From: Holophagaceae bacterium
GTDB lineage: Bacteria; Acidobacteriota; Holophagae; Holophagales; Holophagaceae
Length of the DNA stretch: 64,000 nt
Assembly: GCA_009783055.1 (NCBI GenBank)
Contig: WRHW01000003.1
Span: 1 to 64,000 of the forward strand
Direction: 5' to 3'
Shown: one piece after another, positions 8,656 to 17,256 of the stretch
Layout: every line of letters starts with the position of its first letter
Numbering within the stretch: position 1 is the first letter of the stretch
Notes under the pieces: model-generated
Seen by the model: only the letters and a program-made list of their open reading frames with translations
What the model was told of the DNA's origin: nothing
Database searches by the model: none
Program-made: the position numbers and the translations under genes

Positions 8656-9749
8656 ATATTGAAAAGCAGAACCCAGTTGATCGATGGTTGTTGCTTTTTG
8701 CACTACTATTGATGGTTTTTGGCGTTGCATGGGTATATTCGGCCACAGGAATTCGACATGAAAACACTTTTTTTATCAGGCAATGTGTCAGTGGATTTAT
8801 TGGCATAGCACTGATGTTGGCTTTCAGCCATCTGGATATTTCTAGATTTTTAAGCTCGCACAAATTGATGCGTGGAACGTATGTTATCTTTATTTTTCTT
8901 TTGATAGCAGTATTTTTTAGCCCGACAAGAAACGGAGCACACAGATGGATTATTATTTCCGGCTTTAGTTTGCAACCATCTGAGTTCTTTAAGCCATTTT
9001 CTGTAATTTGGACTTCATGGCTGATGTATAGGCACAGAGAGTCATGGACAAAGCGGCGGGAAGCCATACCGAAATTGGTTATACTATTTCTATCGTTACT
9101 ATTGCCAATGACACTAATCTATATGGAACCGGATATGGGAACAACAATTCTGATATTATTTGTTTCCCTGTTAGTAATTTTCCTTGGTAGTGCTCCGAGA
9201 TGGGTGTTTGTTTTTGGCCTACCGGTATTAGTTATTGTCGGAAGTCTTATTGTCGTTTCTAAGGAGTATAGGTACGAAAGAATAAAAGCATTTTTTAACC
9301 CTGCGTCAGTAGATCTAAGTGGAACAGGATATCAAGCTGAGCAAAGCCTGATAGCGTTTGGCAATGGAGGTGTGCTAGGAGTCGGCCCAGCGGCTGGACA
9401 ACAAAAATTGAGTTTTCTCCCTGAAGCGCATACAGATTTTATATACGCAATCATTGGAGAGGAACTGGGGCTACTTGGAACTTCTGTTGTATGGCTTCTA
9501 TTTGCTGGATTTCTTTGGAGGGGGTGTCGAATAGCACTGGCCTGTCGCGATCCCTTTTTGCGCCTCTGCGCAGGTGGTTTTACCATTTTGATAGTCTCTC
9601 AGGCTCTTATTAACATGAGCGTAGTGCTCAACTTGGCACCAAACACTGGAATTCCACTTCCGTTCGTCAGCTATGGTGGTTCAAGTCTTATGGCAACCCT
9701 TGTGTGCCTTGGACTTTTGCTCAGTATCAGCAGAAAGGCTGTACCATGA
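8652..9749 (+). CDS. ftsW: FtsW/RodA-family (SEDS) peptidoglycan polymerase
   Basis: A 365-aa integral membrane protein with about ten hydrophobic segments. SEDS-family hallmarks are present: NGAHRWI, QPSEFFK, EPDMGTT, the QSLIAFGNGGVLGVG loop with QKLSFLPEAHTDFI, and the C-terminal NTGIPLPFVSYGGSS. These proteins polymerise lipid II together with a class B PBP. The QSLIA...LPEAHTDFI loop favours FtsW (division) over RodA (elongation), but no division or mre genes are adjacent to confirm it. It is tightly coupled at both ends, with ATGA overlaps with the MeaB-like gene and the next gene. Confidence 0.85.
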   Translation: MNIEKQNPVDRWLLLFALLLMVFGVAWVYSATGIRHENTFFIRQCVSGFIGIALMLAFSHLDISRFLSSHKLMRGTYVIFIFLLIAVFFSPTRNGAHRWIIISGFSLQPSEFFKPFSVIWTSWLMYRHRESWTKRREAIPKLVILFLSLLLPMTLIYMEPDMGTTILILFVSLLVIFLGSAPRWVFVFGLPVLVIVGSLIVVSKEYRYERIKAFFNPASVDLSGTGYQAEQSLIAFGNGGVLGVGPAAGQQKLSFLPEAHTDFIYAIIGEELGLLGTSVVWLLFAGFLWRGCRIALACRDPFLRLCAGGFTILIVSQALINMSVVLNLAPNTGIPLPFVSYGGSSLMATLVCLGLLLSISRKAVP

Positions 9750-10492
9750 TTTTTGCCAAGGAATCCCAACCAGAAAAGATCGATTTTTCTGCATACCCTC
9801 CCAAACAGGTAATTGTAGCCGGAGCAACTGGGATGATAGGCCGAGAGATTGTCCGCCTCTTGGAGGAAAGGCCAAATGTAAAATTCACTGCTCTGGTGCG
9901 TCGTTTTGGTACGCTCGGTGATATTAGCGGGCGCGTTAAGGAAGTGGAATTTGACTACGACAACCTCGAATCATTTTCCATGATAGGATGTGATTTGCCT
10001 TGTGACGTGCTCTTGTGCGCTCTTGGGACAACTATTAAGAGGGCTGGATCGCCTACAGCCTTCAGACGTGTCGATCAAGAATATCCTGCTCGGCTATTTG
10101 ATCGTTTGGCACAATTACATAACAAGCCAATGGTTGGGCTTGTTTCGTCAATCGGAGCAGAAAAGCCCAGAGGGTTGTACTTAAAAACTAAACATGCTGT
10201 GGAGCAGAGGCTAATCGCCAGCGATCTGCCACATCTGATTGTGCGCCCGTCTCTGCTACTTGGTGATAGAGAAGAGACCAGGCCAAGGGAATGGCTATAT
10301 AAATCTATTTTGGTGCCGTATTTGGCTCTCATCAAAATCATAGCACCACAATTCCGACCGCTCTGGCATTTCGCCCCGATAGAAGCCTGCAAGGTGGCAG
10401 AAGCTATGGTCAGGATATGCGTCGATGAGCCGCCCATAGAAAAGAGCAAAATTTTAGAAGGCCTAGCACTACATCACCCAATAATGCAGTAA
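9746..10492 (+). CDS. NAD(P)-binding Rossmann oxidoreductase (TIP30/HTATIP2-like)
   Basis: A 248-aa short-chain, epimerase-type protein. The dinucleotide-binding motif GATGMIG lies near residue 22, followed by LVSSIGAE and a YLKTKHAVE segment like that of TIP30-type NAD(P)H-binding proteins. Substrate unknown. The ATG at 9746 is chosen because it overlaps the ftsW stop (ATGA); an in-frame ATG at 9704 lies inside ftsW. It is the last gene of a three-gene overlapping run. Confidence 0.78.
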   Translation: MIFAKESQPEKIDFSAYPPKQVIVAGATGMIGREIVRLLEERPNVKFTALVRRFGTLGDISGRVKEVEFDYDNLESFSMIGCDLPCDVLLCALGTTIKRAGSPTAFRRVDQEYPARLFDRLAQLHNKPMVGLVSSIGAEKPRGLYLKTKHAVEQRLIASDLPHLIVRPSLLLGDREETRPREWLYKSILVPYLALIKIIAPQFRPLWHFAPIEACKVAEAMVRICVDEPPIEKSKILEGLALHHPIMQ

Positions 10493-10505
10493 TCCTATTA
10501 CAAGC

Positions 10506-10580
10506 TGGTTGGGGAGGAAGGATTTGAACCCTCGAATGGCGGGATCAAAACCCGCTGCCTTACCACTTGGCTACTCCCCA
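10506..10580 (-). tRNA. tRNA-Gln (anticodon TTG)
   Basis: A 75-nt cloverleaf on the minus strand with the 3' CCA encoded. The acceptor stem TGGGGAG pairs with CTCCCCA, the anticodon loop reads TTTTGAT giving anticodon TTG, and the T-loop GGTTCGAATCC is standard. It decodes CAA (and by wobble CAG). It lies between the oxidoreductase gene and guaA. Confidence 0.95.
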
Positions 10581-10655
10581 GTGGAAATGTCTACTCTATC
10601 TGAGCTTGCTCAATTTTTCCACAAAAAAAAGCTGACAACTATCAAGAGTTTGATT

Positions 10656-12188
10656 TCATTCGTATTCAATGGTTGCTGGTGGCTTGGAAGTAATGTCAAA
10701 AACTACCCGATTGATACCCTTTACTTCGCTGACAATTCTCTGGGAACAACGTTCTAATAGTTCATGTGGCAGGTGAACCCAGTCGGCTGTCATAAAATCC
10801 TCGGTTTGAATAGCCCTTAGGGCACACATATTTTCATAAGTTCTTTCGTCACCTGAGATACCAACAGTTTGAACGGGCAAGAGGGCTACAAATGCCTGAC
10901 TGGTTAGTTTATACCAACCAGAATTTTTAAGTTCTTCAATAAATATTGCGTCAGCTTCTTGGAGGAGTCCTATCCTTTCCTTGGTAATTGCTCCCGGGAT
11001 TCTGACCCCCAGGCCTGGGCCTGGGAAAGGATGTCTCCATACCATGTCCTCAGGCAAACCCAGTGCTAACCCAACCCTACGGACTTCATCCTTAAATAGC
11101 TCTCTTAAGGGTTCTACTAGTTCCATATTCATTCGCTCTGGTAGCCCCCCCACATTGTGATGGGATTTGACTAAGACAGAACCAGTTATTCCTACGCTCT
11201 CAATGACATCAGGATAAATTGTGCCTTGACCAAGGAATTTTGCCTTTGTTGCCTTTGCCTCTCTTTCAAATACTTCGATGAATATTCTGCCTATAGTTTT
11301 TCTCTTTTGTTCGGGGTCTGTTATACCTGCCAAGCCACCCAAAAATTCATTGGATGCGTCTACCCACTTGACTGACAAATCAAATGGAGCAAAGGCTTGT
11401 TGAACATGGCGCATTTCATCCTTGCGCATCAGCCCTGTGTCTACATATACACATGTAAGCCTTTTGCCGACCGCTTTTTGAAGGAGTAGGGCAGATACGC
11501 TGGAATCCACCCCCCCTGAAAGCCCGAGGACAACTGTCTCTTTTTGCCCAATTTGATTCTTTAATACTTCGATTTTTTCTTCAATAAAGCTGGCAACATT
11601 CCAATCCAAACTCATTTGACAAATTTGCAAAAAGTTTTGAAGTATTGCATTGCCTTCCTGAGTATGAGCCACTTCTGGATGAAACTGGAGTCCAAATCTG
11701 CTTTGGGACTGATTTTCTATGGCAACAAATGCGCACTCGGCATTTTTGGCAGAAACCGTATATCCCTCTGGAAGTGTATCTAGGTGGGTACCATGACTCA
11801 TCCAAACCGATTGTTCGGCCTTTATACCTCTAAACAGTAAACTATCCGCATCCACAATCTGACACGGCGTTTTTCGATATTCATGCTTTGTCTCGCCTGA
11901 GATTTTTGCGTTGGAATGTTTTGTAATCAACTGCATTCCGTAACAAATGCCCAATATCGGAACTTTAATGTCGAGTAGGCATTTATCAAAGCAGTGGCTA
12001 TTTGGATCGTACACAGTACCAGCACCACCAGACAAAATAATGCCCTTGAGGTCGATACCTAAAATTTCTTCTTGCTTTACATCTGGCGGATATACAAGGG
12101 CAAGAGCACCCAGATCACGGAGTCGACGTGTGAGGATGTGTGTATAAGGGCTCCCAAAATCCAAAATCGCAATACGTTCGTGGCGCAT
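10656..12188 (-). CDS. guaA: GMP synthase (glutamine-hydrolysing)
   Basis: A 510-aa GMP synthase, which converts XMP to GMP using ATP and glutamine. The N-terminal class I amidotransferase has the nucleophile Cys82 in GICYGMQ and the HPE triad part in FHPEVAHT. The synthetase half starts with the PP-loop LGLSGGVDSSV and contains the FPGPGLGVRI signature. The conserved C-terminus ends KPPATIEYE. Length is normal. No guaB neighbour and no purine riboswitch in the leader. Confidence 0.97.
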   Translation of the reverse strand: MRHERIAILDFGSPYTHILTRRLRDLGALALVYPPDVKQEEILGIDLKGIILSGGAGTVYDPNSHCFDKCLLDIKVPILGICYGMQLITKHSNAKISGETKHEYRKTPCQIVDADSLLFRGIKAEQSVWMSHGTHLDTLPEGYTVSAKNAECAFVAIENQSQSRFGLQFHPEVAHTQEGNAILQNFLQICQMSLDWNVASFIEEKIEVLKNQIGQKETVVLGLSGGVDSSVSALLLQKAVGKRLTCVYVDTGLMRKDEMRHVQQAFAPFDLSVKWVDASNEFLGGLAGITDPEQKRKTIGRIFIEVFEREAKATKAKFLGQGTIYPDVIESVGITGSVLVKSHHNVGGLPERMNMELVEPLRELFKDEVRRVGLALGLPEDMVWRHPFPGPGLGVRIPGAITKERIGLLQEADAIFIEELKNSGWYKLTSQAFVALLPVQTVGISGDERTYENMCALRAIQTEDFMTADWVHLPHELLERCSQRIVSEVKGINRVVFDITSKPPATIEYE

Positions 12189-12301
12189 TTGTCTCCTACC
12201 AGTTCCTCACAATAATCTGTGACATAATAGATTACGCTATTTTTTTAATAAGACCAAGAATTACTCACAACACCAAAGCAAACGTTTTTGTTGTTAAATA
12301 G

Positions 12302-12339
12302 GGTAGGGGGCAGGAACCATGCGGTTCTTGCCCCCTACC
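12302..12339 (-). terminator. GC-rich hairpin between the MITE and guaA
   Basis: Arms 12302-12318 and 12323-12339 pair over 17 bp with one wobble around the 4-nt loop ATGC. It follows the small flagellin-like gene and the MITE in the minus direction. Only a weak T-rich tail (TATTT) follows, so a terminator is likely but not certain. Confidence 0.45.
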
Positions 12340-12373
12340 TACGTTGTATCCAAGTTTTGAGCTGTTGTTGTTA

Positions 12374-12517
12374 TACCAAGTTGCACCCATACGGGAGCAA
12401 CTTGGTATAACGGCAATGCGAAAGCAGTGCCCGCAAGTTTTTGAAAATTCGGGCTTTGCTCGTGTTTGCAAAAACATTTGCGCTTCGCGTTTAATCCCGA
12501 TTAAACGCAACCTAGTA
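12374..12517 (-). mobile_element. MITE-like non-autonomous element, copy 2
   Basis: A 144-bp element flanked by TTA direct repeats (12371-12373 and 12518-12520). Terminal sequences are inverted: TACCAAGTTGC at the left and GCAACCTAGTA at the right. Each end also forms its own hairpin. One half (12374-12435) matches copy 1, and the other (about 12434-12475) matches copy 3 at 48038-48079. The right-hand TTA is the complement of the TAA stop codon of the small flagellin-like gene, so the element sits directly against that coding sequence. Confidence 0.7.
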
Positions 12518-12883
12518 TTATTTGATCAGAGCCAAGAATACTTGATCAACCTGATTTGTCCGTGCTAAAGCACCATTACCGGTTTGGCTCAATATCTGAC
12601 CTTTTGCCAGTTCCATGGCTGTATTGGCAACGTCTATTTCACGGATCTGGTTAAAGCTAAAACTGTTGTTTTCGGGCTGTATTGCTGGTGAATCGGACAA
12701 CATGGAAGCCCTCATTGTCCTAGCAGATTGAAGAGCCTCGCTAACTATTGATAGTTCGGAAAACTCATCTGCGTAGCTGACCTTTCCAGTCATCTCTGTA
12801 GGTGGTTTAGCTATTCCATGCAGGGAATTACCATACTGACCAGTGGGGGTGAATGATGGGATATTTTGAGGAATGGTGCTCAT
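12518..12883 (-). CDS. Small flagellin-like protein with only the C-terminal D0 segment
   Basis: A 121-aa protein whose last 45 residues align with the flagellin encoded next to it: FNQIREIDVANTAMELAKG and the tail FLALIK correspond to YSQIRDANIADEVIALNKF and LSLLR. The N-terminal flagellin D0/D1 helices are absent, replaced by a Pro/Ser/Thr-rich stretch. The ATG at 12883 is chosen because GGAG lies 8 nt upstream. It could be a minor filament component or a D0-mediated accessory protein; alternatively it is a decayed flagellin, but the frame is clean. A degenerate -24/-12 site lies upstream at 12928-12943. The stop codon coincides with a MITE target duplication. Confidence 0.7.
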   Translation of the reverse strand: MSTIPQNIPSFTPTGQYGNSLHGIAKPPTEMTGKVSYADEFSELSIVSEALQSARTMRASMLSDSPAIQPENNSFSFNQIREIDVANTAMELAKGQILSQTGNGALARTNQVDQVFLALIK

Positions 12884-12927
12884 TTTGGATTCTCCAGACA
12901 ACTAAAGGGCAGGCGAAATGGAAGTGT

Positions 12928-12943
12928 TGCAAAAAATGTGGCA
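12928..12943 (-). promoter_or_regulatory. Degenerate sigma-54-like site
   Basis: On the minus strand the bases TGCCACATTTTTTGCA match TGGCAC-N5-TTGCA except that the second G of the -24 GG is C. The -12 GC is 46 nt from the small flagellin-like gene's ATG, unlike the 25 nt seen at the three good sites. Low confidence because the -24 GG is critical. Confidence 0.3.
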
Positions 12944-12972
12944 ATGCTTTTTGGAAAAATACTTATAGGAAT

Positions 12973-13013
12973 GCCCGCCGAATGTCATTCTGAAGAGAAG
13001 ACATTCGGCGGGC
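12973..13013 (-). terminator. Perfect 14-bp GC-rich hairpin after flagellin
   Basis: Arms 12973-12986 and 13000-13013 are exact complements (GCCCGCCGAATGTC) with a 13-nt loop, 67 bp past the flagellin stop codon. It probably ends or stabilises the flagellin transcript. No long U-tract is present. Confidence 0.55.
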
Positions 13014-13080
13014 GCACGGAACCCAATGCCCCGTGCAGGGAACCAATCGTCATATTCGATTCAGGCTATCCGCCTGTTTG

Positions 13081-13968
13081 CTATCTAAGTAAGCTCAGTA
13101 CTGCCTGGGCGGCCTGATTAGCTTGCCCTAAGGCACTGGTTCCTGATTGGTTTAATATTTGGAATTTGTTTAGAGCGATCACTTCGTCTGCGATGTTGGC
13201 ATCTCTGATTTGGCTGTATGCGTTGGTAAAATTTTCTACCTGAATACCAAGAGATTCGGCCACTGATGTAAGTTGCTGTTGGTTGGCCCCAATGGATGCC
13301 CTCATCATGCTGATGGACTGAATTGCATCGTAGAGAGGCTTGCGGATCTCGTCTGCTTTATCAACAGAGGTAATCGTATCAATGCCCGCCCTAATGCCCT
13401 GACCTCCATTAATAGGGCCATCAGAGCCATCGATGGCTGTCTTAAAAATGACTGCCGGTGTAGCGTTTGTAGGTCTCGGTTCGGCGAACTGGCCTGTGGC
13501 TATCCCAATCCTTGAGTAGTCGGCCACAGATACACCAACCGTACCGGTGACGAATATCGTCTGACCGTTGAAGGTGGTTTTTAATCCGATGTCGGCTATA
13601 CCATCGATGATCCTCTGGAACTCCAAGTTGAGTGCCTGGCGGTTTGTATCGTTAATGGTGCCCGTTCTGGCCTGTTCCGTCAATTCCAGTGCCCTAGTGA
13701 GGAGGCTATTGACCTCTTCCAGCACGCCATCTGCCACCTGTAAATACGAAATACCATCATTAGCATTTCTCCTGCCTTGGGCGGCAATACGGATATCGGC
13801 GCCAAGTCTGTTACTGATTGCGAGACCAGCGGCATCGTCAGCGGCACGGTTGATACGGAGGCCAGTGGTTAGGCGCTCGATAGTTTTTTCAAGACCCATC
13901 CCGGTGATGCCTAATTGTCTAGACGCTCTGAGGGCCGAAGTGTTGTGTAGGATGCTTTGACTACCCAT
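13081..13968 (-). CDS. fliC: Flagellin
   Basis: A 295-aa flagellin, the filament subunit exported by the flagellar type III system. The N-terminal D0/D1 helices (NTSALRASRQ, then ERLTTGLRINRAADDAAGLA) and the C-terminal D1/D0 helices (ANIADEVIALNKFQILNQSG, tail VLSLLR) are complete. The central region is short, so only small outer domains can be present. The ATG at 13968 follows GGAGA; a longer upstream frame lacks such a site and does not fit the family. A strong sigma-54 promoter lies 25 nt upstream and a perfect hairpin follows. Confidence 0.94.
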   Translation of the reverse strand: MGSQSILHNTSALRASRQLGITGMGLEKTIERLTTGLRINRAADDAAGLAISNRLGADIRIAAQGRRNANDGISYLQVADGVLEEVNSLLTRALELTEQARTGTINDTNRQALNLEFQRIIDGIADIGLKTTFNGQTIFVTGTVGVSVADYSRIGIATGQFAEPRPTNATPAVIFKTAIDGSDGPINGGQGIRAGIDTITSVDKADEIRKPLYDAIQSISMMRASIGANQQQLTSVAESLGIQVENFTNAYSQIRDANIADEVIALNKFQILNQSGTSALGQANQAAQAVLSLLR

Positions 13969-13992
13969 AGTGGTTCTCCATGCCCTGAATAG

Positions 13993-14007
13993 GCAGAGGA
14001 CGTGCCA
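13993..14007 (-). promoter_or_regulatory. Sigma-54 promoter of flagellin
   Basis: The minus strand reads TGGCACGTCCTCTGC: -24 GG, exactly 10 nt, then -12 GC. The GC lies 25 nt upstream of the flagellin ATG, predicting a leader of about 13 nt. RpoN is encoded at 33430-35001. Confidence 0.8.
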
Positions 14008-14037
14008 AAACAAAAAGGCAATTTTGGCCTACTTATA

Positions 14038-14067
14038 CCAATACGCAATCGTGGGATTGCACATTGG
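14038..14067. repeat. Palindromic repeat, family B copy 1
   Basis: Arms 14038-14050 and 14055-14067 pair at 11 of 13 positions around GTGG. The arm CCAATGTGCAATC (reverse strand) recurs exactly at 27481-27493. It is a dispersed intergenic palindrome, between the LptF-LptG gene and flagellin. Confidence 0.45.
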
Positions 14068-14101
14068 AGTGGCTGGTGGCTAGAAAAGGAAAGGCGGGAT
14101 A

Positions 14102-16468
14102 TTAGGTATGTAGCCTTCGCAAGTTCAACAATCCAAATCCGATCAAGGCTATCATGGGTGCAATTACCCCCCAATAGGGCGGGATTTGCCCTGCTTTTGC
14201 GGCACCTTCAAATAAGTTTTGTAGCCACATAAAGAGTAGGCTAAGTATTAAGGCATGGCCGAGGGCTTGTCCACGTCCCATGCGAGGATGCGGAAAGGCA
14301 AATCCTAGTGATGCAAAAAAAAGACATGGCCCAATTAGCCATTTCAATAGCCTACCCCACAGCATTGTTCCTCGAACTCCGCTCGGTGCCCACGCTTGCC
14401 ATGTAAATAAATCGAGTGTGGGTATTTCCTCTGCTTTTTGATACTGTCTGAGCGAAGCGGCTGGGAATAGCGTTTCGGCGGATACTCCCGGCAACCATTC
14501 TTGGTCATTCCAATTGAGTTGCTGAGTGAATGTTTGACCTTTTTCCCAGTATAGAATAGATGGTGCCAGTGTTTGGGAAAGCAATGGAAACCCCCAGCGC
14601 GTCTGACCTTCCGAGTACCAAAAAATACCTGTAGCACCTAAAAATAAAGTTGTAGGTGTCTCCTCGAAACTGATGTTTTCCATTGTTGTATGGCTGTCTT
14701 GTTTTCCTACTTTAACTTGCTTGTAATACCGGTCCTGATAGGCATAGGCCAATGGTGAAACATAGGCTTCAATAACAAATACGGCAAAAATTGCAAGGCT
14801 CCAAGACTTCCAAGATGAACGAACCCACTGTATTAAACTCACACCACCTGCCCTAAGTGCCACCCATTCTCTAGAAATGCTTGCATCAGAAAAGGTTAAT
14901 ACCCAAGCAAGTAGAAAAACCACTGGCAAAATAAAGGGTAGGGTGACTGGAAGGTTATAGATCCAATACTTGACGAATATCCATAGTCGCCCTTCACCTA
15001 TGGACACCCATTGGGCAAGGCCGGCAAACTCCATAAAAACATGAAAAACTACAAAAATTGCCAGTACACCCGCGAAATTAGCCCACCACTTTCTTGAAGT
15101 CCATCGGCCAATCAAATTCTTTCTGTTCCTTCCTAAATCTCTCCCATATATAAATTTGCTAGTAATTCCACTATTGGTTGCAGTCTGGGTGCTGAGCAAA
15201 ACATCTTCGGTGCCAAAGGCATCCGCTTCTGATTTTTGAAAAAAGCCGAACAATTTATTTACAGTCTTTTTACGTTGTCCGTGTCTGGCTGGATACATCT
15301 TCTTGAGCAGGAGCAACCAGCCGGCCAACAAAAAGAAAAGAGGCACTAGAAAAGAAGCATAAACCCAATTAATTGTGTTGTTTTCGATCCATCCTTCAAC
15401 TACCTTGACAATGACAAAATATAACAAAATAACACCAATGCTTTTAACAAAGCCACCACCTCGGTAGAATCGGGGATGACTAAGGCCGATAGCTATTCCA
15501 AGTAGCAAAAGGGCGCAACAAGCAATTGGGTTAGAAAACCGCCTAGACAATTCAACTCTTGCTAGACCCTGATTGTTGGAGTCCACTCTATTTGAAGTAG
15601 CAAACAATTCAGAAGTACTCAAATGTCGGACGGCAGTCGGCTGATAATAAGCCTGCTTTTCTATCTGGATTTGCTGGTTCACCTCAAAGGTTTTGTATGA
15701 TAAATCCATCAATCGGCCACTTACATCTCGGTTTCTGGCTGAGGCTTTTCCAAACACGTCCTCAAACCGAAAACTCAACTGCATGCTATCAAACGACTCA
15801 TTGTCAATTGATATAACTTTTTCTAACTTAAAAGTGTATTTATCTCCAATTAAATGAGATACAGAATCTGAACTGATCTGCATTATATGCAGTTTGTTGT
15901 CGTCACTCGACATTCCCCAATATATAGAATGTCCGCTTGACCGAGTAGAGCTTTTTTCGCTATCTTGTTGAGATTGTGAAAGATATCCATTTTTTAATAA
16001 TTTGGGTTCTTCGCCTGTCTTTGGCATATAGCCGCCTGACTGGGCAGTTTCCTGGGCAAGGTTATAAAATAATTGCTTTTCCATCCTGCTTGCCCAAGGA
16101 GAGACCCAATGTGCATTAATAACACTGCCTAGCATTAATATTACCGACAAAACGCCCCATGGAATTATAAAGCCGCGCTTGCCACAACCCAAACCCTGAA
16201 GAGCCACAAATTCTGAGCCTTCCGATAGATATTGCGTCCCCAAAAGGCCTCCTAAAACTGCCGCCATAGGCAAAATAAGGCCAACATTCCACGGGATTGT
16301 CGTGAGGAGAAGGGGGGCTAAATGATAAATTGATGCCTGTTGATCAAATAGGATTTTGGAAATACTCTTGATTTCCCATGCCAATAACAAACCGCCAAAA
16401 AAACCAAATCCTGCCAAGATTTGTAGTCCCCAGCGACGCAGAAAGTATCTAATAAGGATAATAGGCAT
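14102..16468 (-). CDS. Fused LptF-LptG-type LPS export permease
   Basis: A 788-aa protein containing two consecutive YjgP/YjgQ-family units. Each has three N-terminal membrane helices, a periplasmic beta-rich domain and three C-terminal helices; the first unit spans about residues 1-385 and the second about 465-785, joined by a charged linker. In E. coli LptF and LptG are separate and pair with the LptB2 ATPase to move LPS out of the inner membrane; here one chain probably does both jobs. LptB is encoded at 32678-33430. The ATG at 16468 is chosen for TGGAAG upstream. Confidence 0.85.
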   Translation of the reverse strand: MPIILIRYFLRRWGLQILAGFGFFGGLLLAWEIKSISKILFDQQASIYHLAPLLLTTIPWNVGLILPMAAVLGGLLGTQYLSEGSEFVALQGLGCGKRGFIIPWGVLSVILMLGSVINAHWVSPWASRMEKQLFYNLAQETAQSGGYMPKTGEEPKLLKNGYLSQSQQDSEKSSTRSSGHSIYWGMSSDDNKLHIMQISSDSVSHLIGDKYTFKLEKVISIDNESFDSMQLSFRFEDVFGKASARNRDVSGRLMDLSYKTFEVNQQIQIEKQAYYQPTAVRHLSTSELFATSNRVDSNNQGLARVELSRRFSNPIACCALLLLGIAIGLSHPRFYRGGGFVKSIGVILLYFVIVKVVEGWIENNTINWVYASFLVPLFFLLAGWLLLLKKMYPARHGQRKKTVNKLFGFFQKSEADAFGTEDVLLSTQTATNSGITSKFIYGRDLGRNRKNLIGRWTSRKWWANFAGVLAIFVVFHVFMEFAGLAQWVSIGEGRLWIFVKYWIYNLPVTLPFILPVVFLLAWVLTFSDASISREWVALRAGGVSLIQWVRSSWKSWSLAIFAVFVIEAYVSPLAYAYQDRYYKQVKVGKQDSHTTMENISFEETPTTLFLGATGIFWYSEGQTRWGFPLLSQTLAPSILYWEKGQTFTQQLNWNDQEWLPGVSAETLFPAASLRQYQKAEEIPTLDLFTWQAWAPSGVRGTMLWGRLLKWLIGPCLFFASLGFAFPHPRMGRGQALGHALILSLLFMWLQNLFEGAAKAGQIPPYWGVIAPMIALIGFGLLNLRRLHT

Positions 16469-16985
16469 TTCTGATACTTCCAAATGAATCTGTCACCGCC
16501 CACTTCCAGCTTTCGATAATGTATATTATGTAACCTAAGGATGAAGAGACGATGGGAGAATTATCAAGTGATGTGACTGTAAACTTTGATATCAATGTTG
16601 TTGTTGTGGTCGAATTGTATTCCATAACTGTAACCCGCTTCTTATTTTACTCTTTTTATACGACAATCCCACATTATTTTGTCGTTCTCTTTTGCAATTC
16701 TAGAAACATGGCAGGGCAACAAAGACATAAGAGGAGTGCTGACATCTCTAAAGGCACAAATGTGCTTAGTGGCAGTAATAATGTCTTTACCTTAGTTCGC
16801 CTGTCAGGAGCTAATAACGCTCGCCTGACAAAACCGATGTGCATTAGTTGTGGCATTTTTTGTCTCCAGCTTTCAGTTAGCATGAAATACAATTTCATTC
16901 CTATCGTCATTCGTTGTATTTCATGTATTGAAGTGAAACTTTGGTTACTTTTGGCCTATAATAAGAAGGATGTGGGGGCACATAA
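16469..16985. other. 517-bp intergenic region without a supportable gene
   Basis: A frame of 149 codons from 16552 has unlikely composition and no family signature. The one structure is a perfect 12-bp inverted repeat, CATGAAATACAA at 16881-16892 and its complement at 16914-16925, about 60 bp upstream of the next small ORF. It could be an operator or a hairpin. Confidence 0.4.
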
Positions 16986-17252
16986 ATGGACATCAATCTA
17001 ACGGCTAATATGTTAAACAAAAAGGCATTAGCACTTTTAGGTGATGAGTCATTGGAAGAATTAAGCGAAGAGGCATTAGCACTTTTAGATGATGAAACAT
17101 TGAATGAGTTAATACAGTCTATGACTGAATATAAAGAAACATTGAACGAATTGGCGCAGGCCATGGCTACATTTAATGAGGCAAAACAAGCCTCACACCA
17201 AGCTCCCTGCAACCAAATACGAGCCGCTTGTGTAATAGCCACATGTACGTAA
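16986..17252 (+). CDS. Small acidic repeat protein, hypothetical
   Basis: An 88-aa hypothetical protein, not recognised. It begins at ATG after a GGGGG stretch with 8-nt spacing. Its first half contains two copies of a leucine-rich acidic unit (ALALLGDESLEEL and ALALLDDETLNEL), encoded by near-identical DNA at about 17022 and 17070, showing a recent tandem duplication. The rest is predicted helical and ends with scattered Cys residues. It borders a stretch of gene remnants, so it may be a fragment of a larger degraded or phage-derived gene. Confidence 0.45.
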   Translation: MDINLTANMLNKKALALLGDESLEELSEEALALLDDETLNELIQSMTEYKETLNELAQAMATFNEAKQASHQAPCNQIRAACVIATCT

Positions 17253-17256
17253 ATCG

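Noticed and set aside
8648-9067. A 139-codon minus-strand frame in ftsW
   Set aside because: Opposite strand of a conserved membrane protein gene; no supporting features.
12189-12301. Purine riboswitch upstream of guaA
   Set aside because: No three-way junction or conserved core bases seen; the leader is short.
16552-17001. A 149-codon frame on the plus strand
   Set aside because: Low-complexity start (poly-Val), mixed Cys-rich remainder, overlaps the better small ORF start at 16986 and has no family signature.
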